From an uncultured Lachnospiraceae bacterium (GTDB lineage: Bacteria > Bacillota > Clostridia > Lachnospirales > Lachnospiraceae): 41,840 bases of DNA. The position numbers and the translations under genes were made by a program. This document shows positions 16,883 through 25,644 of the stretch, one piece after another (positions within the stretch are counted from its first letter, which is position 1; each line of letters begins with the position of its first letter). A model generated the notes under the pieces. The model searched no databases and had not been told where the DNA came from. It worked only from the letters and a program-made list of their open reading frames with translations. The stretch spans positions 1 to 41,840 of the forward strand of contig CAJUFN010000018.1 of assembly GCA_910585545.1 (NCBI GenBank). The letters are read 5' to 3'.

Positions 16883-17553
16883 GAATCACTTTCAAAGATG
16901 TGTTGATGAAACGAAAGCTTTGTACCATATGCTTTCTGATCGTAATCGTGAGATTTTTTATTTTTGTTATATGGGAAGGGGAGTCTTATAAGGCTTCCCT
17001 TGCAAATCTAAAAGTGATATCGAAGGAGCAAGATATCACGATCGAAGGAAATGTCTATCAAAAGAAACGTGGAAAAAACGGTCTTATCTTATATGTGAAA
17101 AACAATTCTTATATCAGGGGAATACAGTCATTCCCAATATCAAAACTTATTATTTATGGAGCAAGTGAAGAAAGCAAGGTGTCAATCGGAGATAGGCTTA
17201 TGTTGGAAGGAGAACTTAAGCTGTATGAAAATGCGCCCAATCCTGGAAATTTTGACCAGAGAACATATTATGCAAAAGATGGCATCTATGGCTTTTTATA
17301 TGCGGATAAGGTAGAAATTCTGAATCATACAAAGAAGGTGCCAGAGCAATTTCGGGAAATATTGTATCAGTTTCGGGAACAGTGGATTGACCGGCTAAGA
17401 CAGTATCTTGGTGTAGAGTATACAGGGCTGTTATCAGCAATGATGCTTGGAGCTTCCGGGGAAATGGAAGCAGACATGAAAGAATTATATCAAAAAAATG
17501 GTATGGGGCATCTGTTTGCGAAAAAATGTACTAATAAATATATATGTGTATAG
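16879..17553 (+). pseudogene. comEC: comEC, truncated by element insertion
   Basis: The first 214 codons encode the N-terminus of ComEC/Rec2, the DNA-uptake channel: membrane segment(s) at residues 13-30, the OB-like domain (ITIEGNVYQKK to GFLYADKVEIL), and the start of the competence domain at YTGLLSAMMLGASGEM and YQKNGMGHLFA. Normal family members continue into a HILAISGLHIS-like segment and many membrane spans, reaching about 700 residues or more. Here the frame departs after base 17520 into ten unrelated codons and a stop. The GTG start overlaps the GerM stop. The cut coincides with a sharp rise in AT content. The remaining part of comEC is probably at the far end of the inserted element. 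Confidence 0.85.
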
Positions 17554-18477
17554 TGTAGATAGTGGACAAAAATTGGAGTAATTATAAACAGAAAACACAG
17601 AAAGGGAAAATATGTGTATGCAGTGGGTAGTAGTACAATATTATAATGTTAAATTCTATATGAAACTTGATGGATCACAGGATATTATAAAATTTTCATA
17701 TTTGGAGAATCGAATAAAGTCTGGTGAGCAATTATTAATGAAAGATATATATTCTTGGTGTAATTGTCAAAATATATATGTAATAACTAAATTTGAATAT
17801 ATAAGGAAAATACCAGTTATGGCAAATGTCTGGAATTTTTATAGTTATTTGAGAGCGAGGATTGAGTTTAAGAGATTTATATCTAAATACATAAGATGAA
17901 TTGAAAGAAAATACAGATAAATACATCGATTTAATTGTAATTAATAGTATAAAAACGAATAAAATTTTGAAATAACAGATAACTTTATTCTCTCAAAATA
18001 GAATTAATTATGTATTGTTATTCAGAAATATCTGTTCTGTAGCAAATTATAGGCAGTATTCAACATTATATAATATATTACAGAAAGAAAATTTTCTATG
18101 GAACAGAGAAGTTTGAAAACTCAATAATTTTTTGAGACTTCAAGCGTAATTGTGGGTAGTTTCCTGTCAGTTTTACATGGAGAGGGGGATAGTCTAGCAT
18201 GCTGTTAGCCAAGCCGCTTTAAGGGCATTGAAAGCAATAAGATTGGCAAATCACGTCGTCAGAGACTTCATGACAATCCACAGAAATCCTATAAAACTTT
18301 TTTGCACAAACTCAGTATTTATAAGGACTAAGGGATTTTGCCCACTATTATGCTCGAAGCGCCGATTTTTCGAAGAAATTGATGTGTTTATCTTAAAAGA
18401 AGATATGGTAAAAATATTGATTGTTATAATTGTGTAGGTGTATAATCAATGTAGAAGCATATGATAAGGAGAAAACG
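17554..18477. other. AT-rich junction segment with little coding evidence
   Basis: This 0.9-kb stretch next to the insertion point has one possible small gene (17612-17899). At 18180-18400 is a block of visibly higher GC that is open in one frame (about 18196-18437) but has no ribosome binding site. Its translation is rich in Arg, Ala and Leu at first and then becomes irregular, so it may be a remnant of another mobile gene. A hairpin (CTCAA/TTGAG) lies near 18120. No tRNA or integrase was recognised. Confidence 0.5.
17612..17899 (+). CDS. Small hypothetical protein, doubtful
   Basis: A 95-residue frame with an AAAGGG site 6 bases before its ATG. The translation is rich in Tyr, Lys, Ile and Phe, with no signal peptide and no recognised domain. 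The codon composition matches the strongly AT-rich surroundings, so the open frame may be due to chance. It is the first possible gene inside the element. I do not recognise it. Confidence 0.3.
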   Translation: MCMQWVVVQYYNVKFYMKLDGSQDIIKFSYLENRIKSGEQLLMKDIYSWCNCQNIYVITKFEYIRKIPVMANVWNFYSYLRARIEFKRFISKYIR

Positions 18478-21400
18478 ATGAGAATTACAATATGTCATTT
18501 AAGTGATATACATTTTGGAAATAGTGGGAATACTATATTGGAAAAACAAAGAAAAATATGTGATGCAATTTTACAAAATGCTTTAAAGAAAGATATTATT
18601 TTATTCATTATATCAGGAGATATTGCTCAATCAGGTCAAGAAGAAGAATACGTAATAGCATATAATTTCTTTACTGAAATTCAAGACTGTCTAGTAAAGA
18701 GAAAAGAATTGAGAGTTTTATTTTTCTTTGTTCCAGGTAATCATGATTGTGATTTTTCGGATATTCAAAGAAATAAAGATGATGACTTGCGAAGAGGAAA
18801 AATTATAAGTGAGCGAGAGCAGATTACGGAAGAGGATTTATCATATTATATAGAAGGACTATGTCAAAAACAAAAAGAGTTTTTTGATTTTGTGGATTTC
18901 TTTGAATACGACAATTTAGAGGGAATTAAGGTAAAGAGGATTTCTCATTCTAAATTATTGTCGCAATATGAAATTTCAGTAGGAAAAACAATAGTAAGTA
19001 TGAATCTTTTGAATTCGGCTTGGTTAACAGAAAGGAAGGAGAAACCAGGATATTTATATTTCCCTAATAAAGAATATAAAAAAATAACGAAGGATAATAA
19101 TATTGTTATTACGGTGTACCATCATCCAAGTAATTGGATGCATCCAAACGATAGAAATGAATTTAATAGATGGGTTATGAATAAGTCTGATTTAGTGTTT
19201 GTGGGCCATGAACATTTTGGGAGAAATGAGTCTGTTGAAACAAGAGAAACGATTTATCATGCACAATATGGAGAAGTATTACAGGAAAGGGATGATAATA
19301 AGAATAGTGGATTTATTATTAGTTATATTGAAGATAATGAAAAAACTACACATGTATATAATTGGGATGATAATAAGGAAATCTATTATATTTCATACAC
19401 ACTTTCGGGAAGGTTAGATGCAAAAGATGATAAATTTTTATGCTTTCAGAAAGAATTTCAAACATATTTAGAAACCGCAGATATCAGAATTTCTCATCCT
19501 AAGAAAGAAAAAGTATTAATGAGAGATTTATATGTATATCCTGATATAGAGGCATATAAAAAATCAAAAAATGGTTATGATATAAATGAAGATAGCGTCA
19601 CAGTTCGAGGGGATACATTACTGGATTATATATTAAAAACAAAAAGAATTTCATTTTCAGGTGGATCAAAATCTGGAAAAACTGCTTTGGCTAAAAATGT
19701 AGCTTTTGACTTTATTGAAAAAGGGAAATATAGCATTATCATGGATTGTGCAAAATTTGGAACTATTTCAGAAAAAAATTTGTATAAAAATGAAACGGTT
19801 TGTATATCTTATGCATATGGTAAAGAGTATGTGAATACATTTAGACAATTAGATTTGGCAAATAAGGTTCTTATTTTAGATAATTATGAAAAGATACGTG
19901 ACAGAGTTGCCAAAAAGCAGATACTAGAATATTTTGACAACTTTTATGATTATATATTAACATTTTCAAATACAACTTTTGAAGTAGAACTTCTAGATAA
20001 ATCATTGAATCAGGAAAAAGATGATTATGTTCATTGTTCAATAAGTGAATTAGGTTATAGAAGACGAAATCAACTTATAACTAAATGGTATTATTTATCG
20101 GATGGAGGGGATATTATAGTTGATGATTTGGTTCGGAATAAAATATCGGAAGCAATGTCTACTATTGATGTATTAAAGGGTAATGGATACATGCCGTGCA
20201 TTCCTCCGCATATTTTAATTATACTTCAGCAACTCGAATATTCTATGGACGGTAGTAATCAGGAAAGAAGTAATTATGGGTATTTGTATGAATTTTTAAT
20301 AACAAAATCAATTTTGGATATGAATCAGAATTGTGAATATATTCATAGGGATATTGCCTTTGGAATCTTAACAAATATAGCCGAATTTATGTTAAGTGAA
20401 GGATCAAGAGTAATATCGATAGATAAATATAAAAATATAGTATATCAATATAATAGTGATTTTCAAACGGACGCAAATGCAGAACAGTATATTTATGAAT
20501 ATGGCAGAGTGGAGCTTTTAAATGAAAAAGAAGGTCAGGTAAATTTTGGATATCCATATATTCATTATTATTTTACTGCTAAATACTTGGCTAATAACAT
20601 AAGCAAAAATTGGGCAAGAGAGAAAGTGCAAACAATGTCTAGTCAATTATATGAAGAAGAATGTGGAGATATAATGATATTTTTATGTCATTTATCAAAA
20701 GATGATTTTATAATTGAAACAGTATTGGAAAATGCAAAGAGAATTTTATCAGATAAAAATATTTTTGACTTTGGAGAACATAAATCAATTAAATTATCTT
20801 TTGATGAGTATTTAAAATCAGATTTTATTCCAGAAAAAGATATAGAAGTGAGAGAAGAAGAATTATTGGAGGTACGTGATAGACAAGAAAGGGAAAGTAA
20901 AAAAAGGAAAGAAGCTGAAATAATTGAAGAAAGTAGGGAATATGTATATAGTTTAGATAATGCTTTTAAGACAATAGAAGTGATGGGGCAAATTTTAAAA
21001 AATTATCCGGGTACAATAAAAGGTGATGTAAAAAATGACCTGCTTGAAACAATTTATATTGTTGGAATGAGAACATTATCATATACGAGTGATATCCTCT
21101 ATGGAGGGATGGAACGAATATTTGAAGATATTTCTAAAAAACTACAACCTGCACCATCTCAAATTGAGCTAGAAAAAATAAAAGAACTTAGTGGTAAGCT
21201 TAGTTCTTCTATGGATAACCTATTTGGGATTTTGTCTTATGCAATGATAAGAAACCTAGCGAATTCTGTGGCAAATAAGGCGTTAATGCCAGTTATAGCG
21301 CAATCATCACTAAATGATAAAATAGGATATAATCTTGTAAGAGATTCTATTCAGCTAAATGAGTTTGGAACTATTGCAGTTGATTTAATCTTAAATGAGT

Positions 21401-21576
21401 ATGATAGCTATAAGGATAAAGATAATATATTTGCTGCAAAATTACTTAGGTTGCTCGTACTTGATCATTATTATGTTTTTGGCTCTAAAGATTTTAAAAA
21501 TCGTCAAAGAGTATGGCAAAAAATGAAGTTTGGAAATAAAGAAAAAGTACTGGCATTACAAAACAGTGAAAATTAG
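18478..21576 (+). CDS. Metallophosphoesterase-STAND NTPase fusion, candidate anti-phage protein
   Basis: A 1032-residue protein. Residues 1 to about 310 form a calcineurin-like metallophosphoesterase with all metal-binding motifs: Asp10 and His12 in SDIHFGN, Asp48 in SGDIA, GNHD (87-90), His215/His216 in YHHP, and GHEH (243-246). A P-loop NTPase follows, with Walker A GGSKSGKT (395-402), Walker B VLILDNYE (Asp468), and a NACHT/STAND-like winged-helix segment FGYPYIHYYFTAKYLA about 230 residues later. A charged coiled-coil stretch near 790-825 leads to a helical C-terminus. The domain order resembles NLR-like defence proteins, in which the NTPase senses a trigger and the N-terminal enzyme is the effector. 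AAGGAG precedes the ATG at 18478. It stands alone, is much more AT-rich than the chromosome, and lies at the edge of a mobile element. The defence role is inferred. Confidence 0.8.
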   Translation: MRITICHLSDIHFGNSGNTILEKQRKICDAILQNALKKDIILFIISGDIAQSGQEEEYVIAYNFFTEIQDCLVKRKELRVLFFFVPGNHDCDFSDIQRNKDDDLRRGKIISEREQITEEDLSYYIEGLCQKQKEFFDFVDFFEYDNLEGIKVKRISHSKLLSQYEISVGKTIVSMNLLNSAWLTERKEKPGYLYFPNKEYKKITKDNNIVITVYHHPSNWMHPNDRNEFNRWVMNKSDLVFVGHEHFGRNESVETRETIYHAQYGEVLQERDDNKNSGFIISYIEDNEKTTHVYNWDDNKEIYYISYTLSGRLDAKDDKFLCFQKEFQTYLETADIRISHPKKEKVLMRDLYVYPDIEAYKKSKNGYDINEDSVTVRGDTLLDYILKTKRISFSGGSKSGKTALAKNVAFDFIEKGKYSIIMDCAKFGTISEKNLYKNETVCISYAYGKEYVNTFRQLDLANKVLILDNYEKIRDRVAKKQILEYFDNFYDYILTFSNTTFEVELLDKSLNQEKDDYVHCSISELGYRRRNQLITKWYYLSDGGDIIVDDLVRNKISEAMSTIDVLKGNGYMPCIPPHILIILQQLEYSMDGSNQERSNYGYLYEFLITKSILDMNQNCEYIHRDIAFGILTNIAEFMLSEGSRVISIDKYKNIVYQYNSDFQTDANAEQYIYEYGRVELLNEKEGQVNFGYPYIHYYFTAKYLANNISKNWAREKVQTMSSQLYEEECGDIMIFLCHLSKDDFIIETVLENAKRILSDKNIFDFGEHKSIKLSFDEYLKSDFIPEKDIEVREEELLEVRDRQERESKKRKEAEIIEESREYVYSLDNAFKTIEVMGQILKNYPGTIKGDVKNDLLETIYIVGMRTLSYTSDILYGGMERIFEDISKKLQPAPSQIELEKIKELSGKLSSSMDNLFGILSYAMIRNLANSVANKALMPVIAQSSLNDKIGYNLVRDSIQLNEFGTIAVDLILNEYDSYKDKDNIFAAKLLRLLVLDHYYVFGSKDFKNRQRVWQKMKFGNKEKVLALQNSEN

Positions 21577-21689
21577 CTCTGTGTCACTGGAACAAGGAGT
21601 TCGTATTGACTGAATTGGCGATTCTGCAGTACTGTAATATTCAGGAAAAGTTGAGTTGTAAATAATATATGGAAAAAAGGATGGTACTG

Positions 21690-21718
21690 TTGACAGAGAT
21701 CGTTTTTACATATAAAAT
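21690..21718 (+). promoter_or_regulatory. Promoter of the ligA operon
   Basis: A perfect TTGACA (21690-21695) and TAAAAT (21713-21718) are 17 bases apart. Transcription would start near 21725, leaving a leader of about 230 bases before ligA. Confidence 0.7.
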
Positions 21719-21736
21719 GAATGTGTCAATATTTAT

Positions 21737-21880
21737 AATTCCAAGATACAGAAGGAATTAAGAAATTTTTGTTCTAAGTAGAGTGATTAGAACCTCAATT
21801 TTTGCAGATTTATTCTGCCATTATGTTTGGAATGCAGAAAGGCATTGATTATTTTTATGGAATAATCAGTGTCTTTTTTT
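21737..21880 (+). terminator. Structured leader ending in an intrinsic terminator before ligA
   Basis: The predicted leader has hairpins at 21737-21759 (AATTCC/GGAATT), 21771-21793 (GTTCTAA/TTAGAAC) and 21804-21818 (GCAGA/TCTGC). A terminator follows at 21841-21880 (GGCATTGATTATT paired with AATAATCAGTGTC, then seven T's). An alternative AATGC/GCATT pairing (21831-21846) would take up the terminator's left arm. The gene lies downstream, so this could be an attenuator. Related hairpins lie at 23992 and 33385. Confidence 0.6.
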
Positions 21881-21955
21881 GTGTTTAAACAGAGATTTTG
21901 TCGGAAAGGAGGACAAATTTTCACTCAAACAAAAAAGAAAGGAGCTACAGGAAAT

Positions 21956-23959
21956 ATGTTACAGGAAATCAAAACATTAGTACAGACATTGAATGAACAG
22001 AGGGATGCCTATTACAATCGGAATTCCCCAACAATGACGGATCAGGAATACGACCGTCTCTTTGACCATCTGGCAGAGCTGGAGAAGGAGTCTGGCATTA
22101 TCTTTTCTAATTCCCCAACGCAGAATGTCGGTTATTATCCGGTTAGCGAGTTAGCAAAAGTAAAGCATCCCAAGGCGCTGCTTTCGCTTGAAAAGACAAA
22201 GCAGATCAGGGAGCTGGCTGAATTTACGGAAAATCAGGATACGCTGCTGATGCTGAAACTGGATGGACTGACTGTCAAGCTTATTTATGAAGGAGGGAGG
22301 CTGGTACAGGCATCTACCCGCGGTGACGGTGATATTGGGGAAGATATCACCCACAATATCCCTGCATTTGAAAATGTTCCTCTTACGATCAGCTATAAGG
22401 AAAGATTTGTTGCAGTTGGGGAGGCATTTATCTACAAGGATGTTTTCCAGCAGCTAAAGGATACGATCCGGGTTGGGAATGGAGAACCATATAAAAATGC
22501 TCGTAACTTAGCCTCCGGGTCTGTCCGCAATCTGAATCCGGAAGTGTGCAAAGGAAGGCATATCAATTTTATCCCGTTCAATGTATTAGAAGGGCTGGAT
22601 GGAGGAGAGGGCGTTGACAGCCGGGAGTTTAAGCTGATGCAGCTTGCAGCTTTGGGATTTGATACGTGCCCTTATGTATGGCTGGAAGCAGGAAGATACA
22701 GCGAGAAGGAGCTTAAAGAGCAGATTGAGAGACTGGAGGATATTGCAGGGGAGAAAGAACTTCCTATAGACGGCCTGGTTTTCATTTATGACAGTCTTAG
22801 TTATTCTGCAAAATGCGGAAAAACAGGACACCATTATAAGGATGGGCTTGCTTACAAATTTGAGGATGAAACTTATGAAATCTCACTACAGGAAATCGAA
22901 TGGACACCTTCACGGTCCGGAGACTTAGCGCCGGTTGCAGTATTTGATTCTGTGGAGATTGACGGCGCGGATGTTTCAAGGGCATCCCTTCATAACCTGT
23001 CGTTCATTAAGAATCTGGAGCTGGTTCCCGGATGCCGGATTCTGGTTTCAAAGCGGAATATGATCATTCCCCATATAGAAGACAATCTTGACCGGGGGTT
23101 CTACTATGGCACGTATCCGCTTCAATGTCCCTGCTGCGGCAGTCCTACAAGAATACGGAAAGGGAGAACGAATAAAGAAAAAGTTTTGGAAACGCTGCAT
23201 TGTGACAATCCGGAATGTGACAGCCAGATTCTCAAAAAATATGTCCACTTTGTAGCGAAAAAAGCAATGGACATATCCGGAATCTCCGAGTCAAATCTGC
23301 GCCGGTTTCTGGAGTGCGGGTGGCTTACCTCATTCCAGGACATTTACCATTTGGACAGATATCGGAAAGAGATGATTGCTTTGGAAGGCTATGGGGAAAA
23401 ATCTTATGAAAAGCTTTGGGCGGCGATCAATGAGAGCAGGAATACGGATTTTGTCCATTATCTGACGGCAATGGATATCCCGATGGTCGGAAGGACAAAG
23501 AGCAGGGTATTGTGTGAAGTATTTGAAGGGAGTCTTAATAGGTTCGAGAAGGCAGCTATCGGAAACTATGATTTTTCGAAGCTGGAAGATTTTGGGGATA
23601 CTCTGAACCGGAACATTCACACATGGTTTGCGGATGAAGATAATCTGAACTTATGGAGGGATTTGCAGATGGAAATGAACTTCAGACCTGTGGAGATCAA
23701 AGCGACAGAGGAGGAACTTGTTACTTCCAGCAATCCATTTCAGGGATGTACGATTGTTGCTACGGGAAAGCTCATGAATTTTACCCGTGATGGAATCAAT
23801 ACAAAGATATGGGAGCTTGGCGGGAAACCGGGCAGCTCGGTCAGCAGGAATACGGATTATCTGATCTGCGGCGAAAAGGCCGGAAGTAAACTGGCAAAGG
23901 CACGGTCATTAGGAATAAAAATTCTTTCAGAAACAGAATTTTTAGATATGATCGCATAG
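21956..23959 (+). CDS. ligA: NAD-dependent DNA ligase (element-borne)
   Basis: A 667-residue ligase that seals DNA nicks using NAD. Domains in order: Ia NAD-binding region (about 1-70, YYNRNSPTMTDQEYDRLF), adenylation domain with the nucleotidyl lysine Lys101 in KLDGLT and STRGDGDIGEDIT, OB fold, a four-cysteine zinc finger (CPCC near 390 and CDNPEC about 26 residues on), helix-hairpin-helix repeats, and a C-terminal BRCT domain (from about 590, NPFQGCTIVATGKL). It looks complete and active. The start at 21956 follows AAAGGAG and gives the usual N-terminus; 29 further in-frame codons upstream are not ligase-like. It is probably a second ligase beside the essential chromosomal one, perhaps for repair or replication of the element; this is inferred from context. 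Confidence 0.93.
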   Translation: MLQEIKTLVQTLNEQRDAYYNRNSPTMTDQEYDRLFDHLAELEKESGIIFSNSPTQNVGYYPVSELAKVKHPKALLSLEKTKQIRELAEFTENQDTLLMLKLDGLTVKLIYEGGRLVQASTRGDGDIGEDITHNIPAFENVPLTISYKERFVAVGEAFIYKDVFQQLKDTIRVGNGEPYKNARNLASGSVRNLNPEVCKGRHINFIPFNVLEGLDGGEGVDSREFKLMQLAALGFDTCPYVWLEAGRYSEKELKEQIERLEDIAGEKELPIDGLVFIYDSLSYSAKCGKTGHHYKDGLAYKFEDETYEISLQEIEWTPSRSGDLAPVAVFDSVEIDGADVSRASLHNLSFIKNLELVPGCRILVSKRNMIIPHIEDNLDRGFYYGTYPLQCPCCGSPTRIRKGRTNKEKVLETLHCDNPECDSQILKKYVHFVAKKAMDISGISESNLRRFLECGWLTSFQDIYHLDRYRKEMIALEGYGEKSYEKLWAAINESRNTDFVHYLTAMDIPMVGRTKSRVLCEVFEGSLNRFEKAAIGNYDFSKLEDFGDTLNRNIHTWFADEDNLNLWRDLQMEMNFRPVEIKATEEELVTSSNPFQGCTIVATGKLMNFTRDGINTKIWELGGKPGSSVSRNTDYLICGEKAGSKLAKARSLGIKILSETEFLDMIA

Positions 23960-23991
23960 GTAAAGTAAGGAACAATAGGTAAAAGCAGAAA

Positions 23992-24030
23992 GGCATTGAT
24001 TATTTTACGGAATAGTCGGTGCCTTTTTTT
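23992..24030 (+). terminator. Intrinsic terminator after ligA
   Basis: GGCATTGATTATT (23992-24004) pairs with AATAGTCGGTGCC (24011-24023), followed by seven T's. The left arm and the preceding GCAGAAA are identical to the hairpin at 21841. It lies between ligA and the gene at 24051, whose Shine-Dalgarno site starts a few bases after the T-run. Confidence 0.85.
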
Positions 24031-24050
24031 AATTTTAAAGGAGACCAGCT

Positions 24051-24749
24051 ATGGATTATAAAGAACTTGCAAGAAAGATTAAGGATGGATATAACAGTTT
24101 AAAAAGGGAGCCAATATTTAAGTATTATAATATTACCTGGAATCAGAAATTAGGAACAGCGGAAATTTTGGTAGAGAATGATGCGGGATTTAAAGCCATT
24201 ATTATTGGCAATACAAAAAAATCTAACTCAAGAGGGTATATGTATCTATTTTATACAACTGACAGAAAGGTACCATTTCCTTCAGTCAAAGAAATCATAC
24301 GCAGATTGAAGGTCATCGCAAACAGAGGGATTCTGGAGGATAAAGATGCGGAATATTTTGACTGGAGAGAATATGGCTCATTAGAAATGCAGAGGATTTA
24401 TTTTTCTGAAATTATTAAAAGAGCAGCAAAAACGGCTTCGGTGAAAAAAGCGAATCATGAGGACGAATATCTCGAATTTACTGACTCTATGATAGAGCGT
24501 ATGGATGAGATGGATCAGGCAGTATATCAGATGTGCCTTACGCTTTTGGAGCTGGAAAACGAAGAAGATTACGCAAAAAGGTTTCCTTGGAATATAGGCA
24601 TAGTGGAAGAGATAAAAGAATCAGTAATTCAGATTCTGAACGAAAATCAGTATAGGGTATGCCATCCGTTTATACAGGAAGAGGAAGGAAACAGGGAATT
24701 TTGTGGGTTAGATTCATGCGGACTTTCAGAGTGTTTCAGACATTCTTAA
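24051..24749 (+). CDS. Hypothetical element protein, 232 residues
   Basis: I do not recognise this protein. It is soluble, with a mixed alpha/beta N-terminal half (ELARKIKDGYNSLKR, then strands with TWNQKLGTAEILVEND) and an acidic helical C-terminal half. Two cysteines occur near the C-terminus (LDSCGLSEC). AAAGGAG lies 8 bases before the ATG. It follows a terminator-like hairpin and is followed by two or three small genes in the same direction with short gaps, so it is probably co-expressed with them. Confidence 0.7.
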   Translation: MDYKELARKIKDGYNSLKREPIFKYYNITWNQKLGTAEILVENDAGFKAIIIGNTKKSNSRGYMYLFYTTDRKVPFPSVKEIIRRLKVIANRGILEDKDAEYFDWREYGSLEMQRIYFSEIIKRAAKTASVKKANHEDEYLEFTDSMIERMDEMDQAVYQMCLTLLELENEEDYAKRFPWNIGIVEEIKESVIQILNENQYRVCHPFIQEEEGNREFCGLDSCGLSECFRHS

Positions 24750-24791
24750 AAACGCATGCAATGTAGTTTTAATGTTAAGGAGAATGTGAAA

Positions 24792-25067
24792 ATGGAGATT
24801 TATAGAGAAGGAAAGAAGATTATTTTGACAGAGCAGGAGTTGTTCCTGGCTTATGAGGAGCAGGAAAATATTTATGATATGGAGAATGTGAGAGAAAATA
24901 TGGGAACATATCTGACAAAAGAACAATATCCTAAGTTTAAGGGAAATAAGAAGTTTATAGAAAAGGCAACATTTTTACTGAGGACATATCTTGATAAAAA
25001 TAATATGACCTATGAACATGCAATTGCAGAGGCCATAAAAGATGCGGCTGAATCGGTAAAGATATAA
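24792..25067 (+). CDS. Small hypothetical element protein, 91 residues
   Basis: An acidic, helical protein (YREGKKIILTEQELFLAYEEQ near the N-terminus). AAGGAG lies 9 bases before the ATG at 24792; the frame is open 12 codons earlier but without such a site. The segment LTEQELFLAYEEQENIYDME resembles short proteins often found in conjugative elements of Firmicutes, but I cannot name a family. It is followed closely by the gene at 25081. Confidence 0.65.
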   Translation: MEIYREGKKIILTEQELFLAYEEQENIYDMENVRENMGTYLTKEQYPKFKGNKKFIEKATFLLRTYLDKNNMTYEHAIAEAIKDAAESVKI

Positions 25068-25080
25068 GAGGTGAGAAGAG

Positions 25081-25626
25081 ATGATCAGGATAAAAACAAT
25101 CAATATAGAGGGGCGGGAAATAGAAAGGACATTTGAATCAGTTTCGGATATATTAACGAACTGGTGGGATGAAAACGGAACCGATCTGCCGGGCGGAGAT
25201 GATGAAGTTCTTGAGGTGACAATGGATGGGAAGAGTATCCGGTCTATCAGACATTTCGCCAAATTAATTCAGGAATTGGAAAGTTTCTTCTGGAGAGGCG
25301 TTTCAACGATCAAGAAGATGGAGGAAAGGGAGCAGGTAAATAATCAGGATTTTTCCAAGTCCATTGGCAATAGAGTTACAGAATACTGTCCGCATTGCAA
25401 CGAGGAAATTACATTGGAATGGGATGTAACAGAACATGGCTATCAGGCGTTCTGTGCAAGATGCGGACGGAAGCTTATGCTTTGCAGTGAATGTCTGTAT
25501 AAGGAGGATCTCTGTGATTGGAGTGAGGAAACGGGATATTGTTACCGGCAGATTGAACAGCTTTGGAAGGACTTGGAACAGATTATTTTTAAAGAAGACG
25601 AAGAATATAGGCTGGTTTTGGTCTAG
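25081..25626 (+). CDS. Hypothetical protein with cysteine-rich zinc-binding-like module
   Basis: A 181-residue protein. Residues 1-75 are a mixed alpha/beta region (RHFAKLIQELESFFWRG ends it), and residues 100-155 hold eight cysteines: CPHC, CARC, CSEC and single ones in LCDW and GYCY. This suggests one or two zinc ribbons. The gene ends at a TAG (25624-25626), and the next open frame continues in the same frame without a gap, so the two may derive from one gene. GAGGTGAGAAG precedes the ATG. Function unknown. Confidence 0.65.
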   Translation: MIRIKTINIEGREIERTFESVSDILTNWWDENGTDLPGGDDEVLEVTMDGKSIRSIRHFAKLIQELESFFWRGVSTIKKMEEREQVNNQDFSKSIGNRVTEYCPHCNEEITLEWDVTEHGYQAFCARCGRKLMLCSECLYKEDLCDWSEETGYCYRQIEQLWKDLEQIIFKEDEEYRLVLV

Positions 25627-25644
25627 GAATACAAGATTGCTCTT

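Larger units (their letters stand above)
21577..21955 (+). other. Intergenic region between the MPE-STAND gene and ligA
   Basis: It contains the promoter at 21690, the structured leader with its terminator, and an AAAGGAG site 11 bases before the ligA ATG. No coding frame of its own is supported. The first 100 bases after the MPE-STAND stop show no clear intrinsic terminator. Confidence 0.6.

Noticed and set aside
18228..18437. Open frame of 69 codons before the MPE-STAND gene
   Set aside because: No ribosome binding site and irregular composition with no protein-like pattern; kept only as part of the unexplained block.
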